Source: Limnomonas spitsbergensis
Taxonomy: Eukaryota; Chlorophyta; Chlorophyceae; Chlamydomonadales
Direction: 5' to 3'
DNA length: 64,000 nucleotides
Assembly: GCA_037349105.1 (NCBI GenBank)
Contig: JAYJMM010000089.1
Span: forward strand, 1,178,001 to 1,242,000
A program made the position numbers and the translations under genes. Numbering within the stretch: position 1 is the first letter of the stretch; each line of letters opens with the position of its first letter. The notes beneath the pieces are model-generated. The model was given only the letters and a program-made list of their open reading frames with translations, was not told where the DNA came from and ran no database searches. Below, in pieces: positions 36,201 through 44,858 of this stretch.

Positions 36201-39200
36201 ACGTGTGATCATCACTCGTAACTCGTAAGTGTGATCATCACTCTCAAGTGTGATAACCACTCACAAGTGTGATCATCGCTCGTCAGTGTGGTCACCACTC
36301 ACAAGTGTGTGCATCACTCGTAAGTGTGATCATTGCTGGGAAGTGTGAGCATCACTCATTAGTATGGCCGACACTTATAAGTGTGATCATCACTCGTAAG
36401 TGTAATCATCACTCGTAAGTGTTCAGGCCTGAGGGGGGGGGATTGTCGTGAAAGCCCTTCACTGCGCCCTTGCACACTCGTTTCTGGTAGAAAGAAAGAG
36501 AGAAAGCTACTCCCCGTGGGTGGCGTGAGAGTTAAGGAAACAGCGAAGCCTGGGCCGAAGCCGTATCGGTTCTGGTGTAATTCAATACCTGCCCGCTTTC
36601 CTCCTCGTCCCTTTCGTCCTGACATCCCTCCAAAATACAGATCTCCAGGATCGGCTGTACCGCCGGCATGCCCAGTTGCAGCAGTACAGAACTCGCAACC
36701 ATGTGCTTGATCGCTCCCTTTTTTAGAATGCATTGCAGTACAATCCGTTCGAACATGTGCTGTATTGTTCCGCATCGTGCCGTATCATGCTACCTTGGTT
36801 GAATGCAATGCCTGCCACCCCATCTTGTCCTGTGCTAGAATATTGGTACCCTACCTAAGAGTGGAAATCTGCCCTATGAAGTCACAAACAGACATCTTAT
36901 TGCTGCGGTCTTTCAGCTTATTGCACATTTCCAGATTTACAGAATCCGGTACGGTATCACCAAGAGCTTGCTGTTCATTCTGAATGATGATGTAAGTGAA
37001 AGAAGTTTGAGGAACCTCCATCCAAGGGGGTTTTCTTTGGAACCTCCTGAGAAGCATAAACTGAGGACTTCCTGTGGATTTGTTAGGAACATCCTAGTTA
37101 GGGTTTAGGGGTACAACCCTTAACCCATAAACTGAGGACTTCCTGTGGATTTGTAAGGAACATCCTAGTTAGGGTTTAGGGGTACAACCCTGAACCCATA
37201 AACTGAGGACTTCCTGTGGATTTGTAAGGAACATCCTAGTTTAGGGTTCAGGGGTACAACCCTAAACCCATAAACTGAGGACTTCCTGTGGATTTGTTAG
37301 GAACATCCTAGTTAGGGTTTAGGGGTACAACCCTGAACCCATAAACTGATGACTTCCTGTGGATTTGTAAGGAACATCCTAGTTTAGGGTTCAGGGGTAC
37401 AACCCTAAACCCATAAACTGAGGACTTCCTGTGGATTTGTTAGGAACATCCTAGTTAGGGTTTAGGGGTACAACCCTGAACCCATAAACTGATGACTTCC
37501 TGTGGATTTGTAAGGAACATCCTAGTTTAGGGTTCAGGGGTACAACCCTAAACCCATAAACTGAGGACTTCCTGTGGATTTGTTAGGAACATCCTAGTTA
37601 GGGTTTAGGGGTACAACCCTGAACCCATAAACTGATGACTTCCTGTGGATTTGTAAGGAACATCCTAGTTTAGGGTTCAGGGGTACAACCCTAAACCCAT
37701 AAACTGAGGACTTCCTGTGGATTTGTTAGGAACATCCTAGTTAGGGTTTAGGGGTACAACCCTGAACCCATAAACTGAGGACTTCCTGTGGATTTGTTAG
37801 GAACATCCTAGGGGCTTTTTTAGAAACCTCTTTGATTGGCCACTTTAAAGTGCAAAGGAAAAGGTACGGCAAAAGTTCTATACACTGGAAGCGAGCAAAT
37901 TGTACAGCTTTTAGACGTACATGTTCAAAGAGTAAATGAGTAATGTTCACTGAACGTATAAGGTCAGGCGAGCGGCAAAGGTTGGACGCGCGATGAAGGC
38001 TGGACCAAACAGAGGATGTAAACGCACGATCCCTTCTCTAGCTCACCAAGCGTATTTTTTAAAGGTTTTAGGGTTTCGACTTACTGTGAATTTGTTAGGA
38101 ACATTCCAGGGGCTTTCTTAGAAACATCCTGAAAAGTATTTACTGTACTGACTGCCTGACATATATAGTGTTCTATATTTTGTACCATCAATTACCTCGT
38201 CCCTCACCCCCGCTCTGCACCCCTTCCAAAGTCAAAATCTCCAAAACCGTTTGTACCGCTGGGACGCCGCGCTGAAGCAGTACGTCCAGTACGAAACGCT
38301 CACACGTTCGCCGAGGGAGGAGATCGTGTACCGGATCAGCATGCAGATTTTCTCAAGCAGGTAATTTTTTAGTGGCCATGGTGCTTCAGCTATCATTCAG
38401 CTACAATTCAATTACCATGCAGCCACGCTTAGGCCCATGGCCTGGGAACTTATTGCAGAAGTGAATGTTGCTCGGGCCCTAGGCTTGGCCCCCTAGACTG
38501 TCGTCTTGACCCCATAGGCCAATCAGCTTGCCAACAGTTCTCAGCCTTGCACGACACTTAACGCTGGCACAATCCATTTGCTTGGGGTCCCTTTCGAGAC
38601 CCTTCTGCCTCGACCCTAGACCCTGAACCCTGGCCCTCGCCGCCTCCCTGGACCAAGCCCTCAACCCTAAGCCCTAAATCTGAAGGGCAGAAATCAAAGC
38701 CCTAAACCCTGCCGATCTCTTAAGATGCAGCGAGGACCACGGGCGTAAGATTTACTTTGCAATCTCCTTTTTGTCTTCTACCTGGCCTTGAAAAGGTGAT
38801 AGGCCGGCCGCCCAACCCTGTGAAATCTGACGTGCTATCATAAAAATACAGCCCAGGTGCGTATGTGGCCCTCGTCGAGACCTTCTTGCATCCACCCTGC
38901 CTCATTTTTCGAAAGGGCCCGGTAAATCGTCACCTCCGCAAAGCCCGCCGCCTTGTGCTAAATGTCTAGCAGCCCATGGTTCATACCTTGGGTTCACACC
39001 TTTGCCCCCCCTGTCTACGTTCTGTTGCCCCTTGGGGTGTGGATACCTGGCCAGGCACCTGGCACCTGAGGGGGATACACTTTTTGGTCGAGCTTTGTTT
39101 TATACCACGTGTCCATACCTGCCCGCAGTGTGAACATCTGGCAATGCACCAAGAGGGAACACACACTTTTCCTGCGAGCCTTGCTTCGAAATGTGTGTTC

Positions 39201-42200
39201 CATACCACGTGTTAATACCACGTGTTCACACCTGTCTGCAGGTGCCTGTCATAGTGTGAACATGGGGCAATGCACCAGGAGGGGACGCTCATCCTTTTCC
39301 TGCAAGCCTGTTTTCAAACTTTGTGTGCACACCACGTGTTCACACCTGTCTGCAGGTGTCTGTCCGAGTGTGGATTCCTGAGTAACTACCCCAATGGTAT
39401 ACACGCTTCCAACTCGCCGGAGACGGGCCAGCTGCAGTGCGTGATGCCTCAGAAGTACAAGGACCGACTCATCAGCATGCACATGAACTGCATGGGCAGT
39501 ATTGTGGACAAGCGCAACCGCATGGTACAGCTCCAGGTGGGTGCCCTCAACCCTAAACGCATGGCACAGCTCCAGGTGGGAGCACTAAACCCTCAACCTG
39601 GAATACAGCTCCAGGCAGGAGCCCCAAGCCCTCAACCCTAGATTACAGCACCAGGTGGGAGCTCTTGACCATAAACCCTAGAATACAGCTCCAGGTGGGT
39701 GCCCTCAGCCCTGAACGCATGGCACAGCTCCAGGTGGGAGCACTAAACCCTCAGCCTGGAATTTAGCTCCAGACGGGAGCACAAAACCCTCAACTCTAGA
39801 ATACAGCTCCAGGTGGGTGCCATAACCCCTAGAATACAGCTCCAGACGGGAGCACAAAACCCTCAACCCTAGAATACAGCTCCAGGTGGGTGCCATAAAC
39901 CCTAGAATACAGCTCCAGGTGGGAGCACTAACCCTCAACCTGGAATACAGCACCAGGTGGGAGCACTTTACCCTAGACTACAGCTGCAGGTGGGAGCCTT
40001 ATACCCTCAACCCTAGAATACAGCTCCAGGTGGTTACCCTAAACCCTAGAATGCAGCTCCAGGTGGGAGCACTAAGGAAGAACTATTGTGGTGGTTCTGT
40101 TGGAAATGGTATTACGGTGCATGACGCTCTTCAATTTGTTTAAGCAGATTCTTTAACATAAGGTTGTGTAGCTGCATCAGCTGCTTCGTTAGCTTAAGCA
40201 GGAGTCTGTAGATTTTCTATTACATTGAGCGATTCTCGGTTATGCCTTTGAGCCTGCATGGTCTATGACTTGCTTAATCTTATTGTTCAGGGTGGTACTT
40301 CGGGACATCCCCTGGACTCAAACAAAATCTCAATCAGATTCGCATTAGCTGCAAAGCAGCTCCAGGTGGGTGCCCTGAATCCTCAACCCTAGAAGACAGC
40401 ACCGGGTTGGAGCCCTACACCCTAAAGCCTAGAACACAGCTCCAGATGGGAGCACTTAACCCTGAACCCTAAAATACAGCTCCAGGTGGGAGCCCTAAAC
40501 CCGCAACACTAGAATACAGCACCAGGTGGGAGTACTTCATCCTCAACACTAGAATACAGCGTCAGGTGGGAGCATCAAACCCCAAACCCTAGAATACAGC
40601 TCCAGGTGAGTGCCCTAAACCCTAAACCCTAGAACACAGCACCAGGTGGGAGCACTGAACCCTCAACCCTAGAATTCAGCTACAGGTGGGTGCCCTGAAC
40701 CCTGAACCCTAGAACACAGCTCCAGGTGTGAGCATGTAACCCTGAACCCTAGAATACAGCTTCAGGTGGGTACCCTAGACCCTAAACGCATAGTACAGCT
40801 CCAGGTGTGAGCACTTATCCCTTAAGCATATAAACGTGTTTAAACTCCCAGGTGCGCCCCAAACCCTAAAAACGTGTTTGAGCTCAAGTTCTTGTTACAA
40901 AGTAGATGCAACAGCCTGCAACCTTTCTCGAAAGAGCCAGACAAAGCAAACCAGTGAATGGGGAACCAGCGAGATGAAACAAAACAAAGCTCCAGTTCTG
41001 TCTGAATTTACCCTTAACCTAACCCATGTCTCCCAACTCCTGTTCTGTGCCATGGGCCCTAAACCATTGAAATACAAAGCCTAAACCACATAATGCAGCT
41101 CCAGATATGCTCTTGATGTTGAACTCTCAAACCCTCAAACAAGTGTCAAGCTCCAGGTGCCCCCTAATCCCTACGGATTTAAGCTACCCTAAACCTTAAT
41201 CAAGTGTCAAGCTCCAGGTGCACCCTAATCCCTACGGATTTAAGCTACCCTAAACCTTAATCAAGTGTCAAGCTCCAGGTGCACCCTAATCCCTACGGAT
41301 TTAAGCTATCCTAAACCTTAATCAAGTGTCAAGCTCCAGGTGCACCCTAATCCCTACGGATTTAAACTACCCTAAACCTTAATCAAGTGTCAAGCTCCAG
41401 GTGCACCCTAATCCCTACGGATTTACGCTATCCTAAACCTTAATCAAGTGTCAAGCTCCAGGTGCACCCTGATCTCTATGCCTTCAAATCCTTAGCAGCC
41501 TGGTCCAGCTGCAGGTGGGTTTCATAAACCCTGAACCTGGTCCAGCTGCAGGTGGGTTTCACAAACCCTGAACCTGGTCCAGCTGCAGGTGGGTTTCATA
41601 AACCCTGAACCTGGTCCAGCTGCAGGTGGGTTTAATAAACCCTGAACCTGGTCCAGCTGCAGGTGGGTTTCATAAACCCTGAACCTGGTCCAGCTGCAGG
41701 TGGGTTTCATAAACCCTGAACCTGGTCCAGCTGCAGGTTCAGGGTTTTATAAACCCTGAACCTGGTCCAGCTGCAGGTGGGTTTTATAAACCCAAGACCC
41801 CCGTGAAGTACAAGGGAAATCGGTTGATAAGCTTGCTCCTTGACTCCGTGGGTGGCCTCAACGCTAAGCGCGAGTATGGGGTGTAGGTGCACGCCATAAA
41901 CTGTAAACCCCAGTGAAGTACCAGGAATTTTTGACAAGCTTGCTCCTTGACTACATGGGCTATCATTGGGATGTCTCAACGCAAAGTGCCTACACGTGGT
42001 CCAGGTGGGTTTTATAAGCCCTAGACCCCGGTGAAATGTACAGTTCCGTTGATAAGCTTGCTCCTGGACTGCAGGGGCTGCCTCAAGGTTGAGCGCGAAT
42101 ATGAGGGCCAGGTGGGATTAATAAAACCTAGAACCCTGTGAAAAACAAACTTGCGCCTTTGAGTGCGTGGCCAGTCTCGACGCCAAGAGCCAACACGAGG

Positions 42201-43248
42201 TCCAGCCGCAGGAGTGCGCCCTAAACCCTGAACAGCAAGCTCGAGCCCCAGCTGGCATGTGTACCCTAATTCCTGAACCCTAGACCTGAGTGATGCACCC
42301 TTGGCCATAAACCCTGAACAGCAAGGTCGAGCTCCAGCTGTCAAGTGCACCCTAAAACCTAAACCCTGAGAGATGCACCCTTGGCCAAAACCCTGAACCC
42401 TGGGCCGTGCACCCGCAACCCTGGATGGCATGCACCACTTTGAGGTGCGCCGTCGGTTGCGCTGATTTTCCACTCTCCTTTGTTTTTAGTGCTGGAAGCA
42501 CGATCTGGAGCATAAACAAAATAAAATAAAAGTGTATGAAATCGAATGAGTCGGTGGGGAGACGTACTCCGCAAGTCGTGAGTGAAACACAGGTTTCGCC
42601 GGACCAATAACTCGCTAAGTGTTCCAGGCCATGTTAGCCGAACAGGAGACATACTCCGATACTCGAGGCTGAAAAAGATCCCGTGCCTGAACACGAAAAA
42701 CTGAACTAGGTTAGGATCGAAGCCCTGCCAAACATGCTCCTTCTGTTTTCCTTTGGCTCCTGGCACAGGTTCGGCCGAGTAGCCTTTCCCTGCCTCTCTC
42801 TTTGTGTTCCAGGCCACAGTAGTCAGATTTGAGACCTACTCCTGACTGAAGAACATGTCTTGCCTATCCAATAACTATTTTATGTTATTTTTCAGACCGC
42901 AATGTTCAGATTTGAGACCTACTCCTGACTGAGGAAAATGCCTTGCCTGACCAAGAACTCGTTGTATGTTTTCAGACCACAGATTTGAGACCTATTCCTG
43001 ATTGGAAAACATGTCTAGCCTAACCAAGAACTTGTGCATGTTTTTCCCCCTAGACCCTATCACCCTAACCAAGAACTCTTGCATGTTTTTCACCCTTGAA
43101 CCTGAAACCCTAACCAATAACTTGTGCATGTTTTCTACCCTAAAACCTAAACCCTAAACAACAACTCGTTGTATATTTTCCACAGACCATGGTGGTGGAT
43201 GAGGAGACCTACAAGAAGGAAGAACGGGTGATCATTCCAGATTGGTAG
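24265..43248 (+). CDS. GT77-like nucleotide-diphospho-sugar transferase (PF03407 type)
   Basis: Probable Golgi glycosyltransferase of the Nucleotid_trans family, which in plants and algae adds arabinose, xylose or galactose to wall glycans and glycoproteins. Exons: 24265-24593, 26206-26283, 26650-26797, 34361-34479, 34870-35038, 35935-36065, 38232-38360, 39356-39536, 43186-43248. All are GT-AG, phases agree, 1347 nt in all (448 aa). Seen: a hydrophobic N-terminus (signal anchor), QHVVIV, a helix KVAWINEVLKLGMSAVWT running into the metal-binding DMD (186-188, split by the 7.6-kb intron), NGG (264-266), DQ (305-306), and LISMHMNCMG (407-416), all in the order expected for the family. Compared with plant relatives about 15 residues are missing after HVVIV, so one short exon may lie in 24594-26205 (a candidate is around 25910-25970). 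Substrate not predictable. Over 90% of the locus is repeat-filled intron. Confidence 0.85.
24660..25160. repeat. CATGGTGACATGGTCG short tandem repeat
   Basis: About 500 bp of 8-9-bp alternating motifs, TGGTGACA and TGGTCGCA/TGGCCGCA, inside intron 1 of the transferase gene. Long His/Met/Cys/Pro-rich frames on the minus strand are a by-product of the repeat. Confidence 0.95.
25227..25341. repeat. Long inverted repeat (34-bp arms, about 115 bp)
   Basis: The left arm from GGTCGCACGGTTG to GTCACCTGGCTG is repeated inverted at 25308-25341 with one mismatch in 34. Inside, CTGCATAG/CTATGCAG forms a second, inner stem. It can form a strong hairpin or cruciform; in the pre-mRNA it would sit in intron 1 of the transferase gene. 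Confidence 0.85.
25740..25925. repeat. GAGGAGGCATGGGAGGGATGCA degenerate repeat
   Basis: Four to five imperfect copies of GTGAGGAGGCATG(G/T)GAGGGAT.CA in intron 1 of the transferase gene. Confidence 0.7.
26505..26625. repeat. Three copies of CATGCAGCCCCATGCACAC..CATGCTCTGATGC
   Basis: A roughly 40-bp unit repeated three times just upstream of the exon at 26650. Confidence 0.7.
26867..32845. repeat. 38-bp satellite array, about 157 copies (6 kb)
   Basis: Unit ACCTAGACTATGGCCTAGAC followed by TATGGGCATCGAGTTGAA. Spacing is 38 bp throughout, with mainly four variable sites (GGG/GGC CATC, GTTGAA/GTTAAA/ATTAAA, CTATG/CCATG). Rare variants recur at multiples of 38: the CCATGGG...GAATTAAA copy at 27641 and 29579 (1938 bp = 51 units), and at 28135, 30035 and 31555 (1900 and 1520 bp), which shows larger duplicated blocks (higher-order structure). 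The array fills most of the 7.6-kb intron that splits the DMD motif of the transferase. Confidence 0.97.
32848..33078. repeat. 17-bp repeat at the edge of the 38-bp array, about 13 copies
   Basis: Unit ATGGCCATCGCCAGACT. It starts inside a 38-bp unit and ends with GTGTTAAAACCTAG, again satellite sequence, so it grew from part of the parent unit. Confidence 0.9.
33450..33526. mobile_element. Right-end fragment of the GTACCG hAT-type MITE
   Basis: From CTTACCTGTCCGGCCATTTT to GTACCGGGTAACCCTG it matches the right part of the element at 13112-13306. The left end is missing. Confidence 0.75.
33600..34340. repeat. 14-bp repeat CCCTCATCCTTGAA, about 50 copies
   Basis: Imperfect tandem copies with CTCATC, CTTATC and CTCACC variants fill the last part of the 7.6-kb intron up to the acceptor at 34360. 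Confidence 0.95.
34590..34855. repeat. 14-bp repeat AACCCAAACTCTTT
   Basis: About 18 imperfect copies fill the intron between the exons at 34361 and 34870 of the transferase gene. Confidence 0.9.
35255..35860. repeat. Polypyrimidine tract (CCCT/TCCC)n with (CTAC)n
   Basis: About 600 bp almost purely C and T on the plus strand, with a CCTA core at about 35434-35478. Such mirror-like tracts can form triplex DNA. It precedes the exon at 35935, so it also is a giant polypyrimidine tract for the splice acceptor. Pro/Ser/Leu frames across it are not genes. Confidence 0.97.
36054..36430. repeat. 19-bp repeat made of an exon end plus its splice donor, about 19 copies
   Basis: The exon ends TGATCATCACTC/GTAAGTG. 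The following DNA repeats GTAAGTGTGATCATCACTC every 19 bp with scattered changes, so each unit has the last 11-12 exon bases and the first 7-8 intron bases, including a near-consensus donor. Confidence 0.95.
36640..36730. repeat. Diverged copy of the 38232 exon start
   Basis: CTCCAGGATCGGCTGTACCG, continuing to GCAGCAGTAC, aligns with CTCCAAAACCGTTTGTACCG at the start of the 38232 exon, roughly two-thirds identical over about 70 bp. Readable as LQDRLYRRHAQLQQY against LQNRLYRWDAALKQY. Probably a pseudo-exon. Confidence 0.65.
37058..37812. repeat. 71/72-bp satellite with two-unit period, about 11 copies
   Basis: Unit AAACTGAGGACTTCCTGTGG...GGGGTACAACCCTRAACCCAT. Two versions alternate (GAGGAC/GTTAG/GTTTAGGGG and GATGAC/GTAAG/GGTTCAGGGG), giving a 143-bp dimer. 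A diverged copy sits at 38060-38130. Confidence 0.95.
39100..39355. repeat. Acceptor-side duplication before the 39356 exon, about 120 bp, three copies
   Basis: CACGTGT(T/C)CA(C/T)ACCTG(T/C)C(T/C)GCAG recurs at about 39104-39128, 39219-39240 and 39334-39355, separated by similar TGCACCA(A/G)GAGGG..TTTTCCTGC sequence. Only the last leads to the real exon. Confidence 0.85.
39537..40810. repeat. Donor-derived repeat CAGCTCCAGGTGGG, about 25 copies
   Basis: The exon ends ATGGTACAGCTCCAG/GTGGGTGCCCT. The intron continues with about 30-45-bp units carrying CAGCTCCAGGTGGGWGC and CTAGAATA or ACGCATGG, from 39537 to 40080 and again 40350 to 40810. Unique DNA (40080-40350) interrupts the array. Confidence 0.93.
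41130..41480. repeat. 60-bp repeat with AAGCTCCAGGTGCACC, six copies
   Basis: Near-identical 60-bp units CAAGTGTCAAGCTCCAGGTG...CCTACGGATTTAAGCTA in the last transferase intron. Confidence 0.95.
41500..41790. repeat. 37-bp repeat CCAGCTGCAGGTGGGTTTC, eight copies
   Basis: Tandem units CTGGTCCAGCTGCAGGTGGG..CATAAACCCTGAAC; one copy is partly palindromic (GCTGCAGGTTCAGGG). The CAGGTGGGT core is again a strong donor-like sequence. Confidence 0.95.
41791..42780. repeat. Diverged CCAGGTGGG/CCCTAAACC repeats in the last transferase intron
   Basis: Longer, degenerate units with AAGCTTGCTCCTTGACT (three copies, 41825-42065) and AGATGCACCCTTGGCC. No coding region. Confidence 0.6.
42795..43185. repeat. 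Acceptor-side repeats before the last transferase exon
   Basis: AACTCGTTGTATGTTTTCAGACC-like stretches recur at about 42868, 42957, 43028, 43075 and 43113 before the real TATATTTTCCACAG/ACC at 43186. The first copies also share GATTTGAGACCTACTCCTGA. Confidence 0.85.
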
Positions 43249-43780
43249 GGTGCGCAGCGCTAGCCCCTGATGTAGCGGTATCAGCTAATTTGGTAGACCG
43301 AGGCGCTGGCCTGGTGCCTGATGCGGCACCATTGGCTAGATCGGTGGAGAGCGTCCCTGGCCAGGGGCCTGATGTGGCTATATCAGCCAGATCAGTGGAG
43401 CGCGGTGCTGGCCTGGTGCCTGATGCGGCACTAACAGCGGAATTGGTAGAGGGCGGTGCTGGCCTGGCACCTGATGCGGCAATGACAGCAGAATTGGTAG
43501 AGCGCGGTGCTGGCCTGGCACCTGATGCGGCACTAACAGCAGAATTGGTAGAGCGCGGTGCTGGCCTGGTGCCTGATGCGGCACTAACAGCGGATTTGGT
43601 AGAGGGCGGTGCTGGCCTGGCGCCTGATGAGGCACTTGCTGCCGGATTGGTAGACCGCGGCGCTGGCCTGGCACCTGACGCTGCTCTTACAGCCGAATTG
43701 GTAGACCGCAGCGCTGGCCAAGTGCTTTGCGCTGCGCTAGCAGCCCGATCGGTTAGGCACGGTGCTGGCCTGGACGGTGC
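43240..43780. repeat. 51-bp satellite starting at the transferase stop codon, about 11 copies
   Basis: Unit GAATTGGTAGAGCGCGGTGC plus TGGCCTGGCACCTGATGCGG. The first copy is GATTGGTAG at 43241-43248, where TAG is the stop codon of the transferase gene. As 51 is a multiple of 3 the array is open (GAGLAPDAALTAELVER repeats) but no evidence makes it a gene. Confidence 0.9.
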
Positions 43781-43905
43781 TGGCCTGGACGGTGCTGGCT
43801 GGACGGTGCTGGCCTGGACGGTGCTGACCTGGACGGTGCTGACCTGGACAGTGCTGGCCTGGACAGTGCTGATCTGGACAGTGCTGGCCTGGCGCTTGAT
43901 GCAGC
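43781..43905. repeat. GGTGCTGGCCTGGAC 15-bp repeat
   Basis: About eight copies of GGTGCTG(G/A)CCTGGAC directly follow the 51-bp array and appear to have grown from part of its unit. Confidence 0.9.
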
Positions 43906-44858
43906 ACTCGATTTATGGTGACTGACATCAATCGATGTTCTCGGATGGTATGGCAGAGGGTATGCAGCCAAAGAAGAACATACTGCATTAAGCGGATTAA
44001 GTGTGGCCTCAGCCCATGCCGCACTATTTCCCTTAATTTGAATCTCGTAGGGGCTGGGTCATATAAGATTGGCAGTAACCCGCTCCTCTGTTGTGATGAT
44101 GGGCTGCGTACACCCATAGTGCATGAATTTCCCAACGTTCTTAAGCGTTTGCAACATCTGCTGTATCCGGCCCATGTGTACTCGACTCCTAGCTCTGACC
44201 ACCAGGGTACGCAGAAATTGACATCCTGCCCGACCGATGTCATGCAAATTTCAAGGGCCTGCATTTTTAAGTGTATATCTTGACCATGCCGAGTGATTCT
44301 GATGCGATAAATAACGACTTAAATCTTTATACCGTATACAGTCGCAACAAGAAGAGGCGGTCAAATAATCCCCCCCTTACCCTGAGGGCTCGACATGGCA
44401 CATTCCGACTGGCAACTGGGCGGAATGGGTTTCACAACGTCAGCGCCACCCAATCACATTACACATTGGTTTTTCATGTTCCTGAAGTGCGACGAGTTAA
44501 GTGCGTACCTGCGGGAAGCGACGCGAGGCCCCAGCGAAGGAGGTCTGGGAATTGGTAGTGAGAGAGGCCATGGCTTCATATGTTTGAATTTCGGGACTGG
44601 TAGTGTGTTGAATTGCGCCTGGCACGGATATGACGTGAATGGGCACAAGAGAATGAATATATCCTTTGCGGAATTGTACATCTCGAAAGTGATGTACAGT
44701 CCGAACTTCGACAGCAAGTCTTAGATGACGAGCAAACATTCACGCAGAGCGACTCCCCTGGCTCACAAAGAATTTAATTAGACTTCATCTTTACAACCTA
44801 CACTGAACAAGCCCTCCTCCATCTCATTTATTCTAGTCCTTCGTCGATAGTAGCGCAA
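43906..44858. other. Intergenic between the transferase and RSP9
   Basis: An open frame at 44395-44724 (109 codons, ending NFDSKS) looks somewhat coding but has no known domain and no mapped splice partners. The start of RSP9 follows 135 bp later, so part of this stretch should hold its promoter; no TATA box was recognised. Confidence 0.35.

Noticed and set aside
36925..36993. Transferase exon IYRIRYGITKSLLFILNDD with good AG and GTAAGT borders
   Set aside because: It would need phase 0, but the exon before ends in phase 2; skipping it gives a perfect join. It also lies in repeat-like DNA.
43242..43925. 227-codon frame with GAGLAPDAALTAELVER repeats
   Set aside because: Overlaps the stop codon of the transferase and is a 51-bp satellite; no start context or conserved domain.
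44395..44724. 109-codon plus-strand frame before RSP9
   Set aside because: No domain, no splice partner, overlapping frames on the other strand; left as intergenic with a note.
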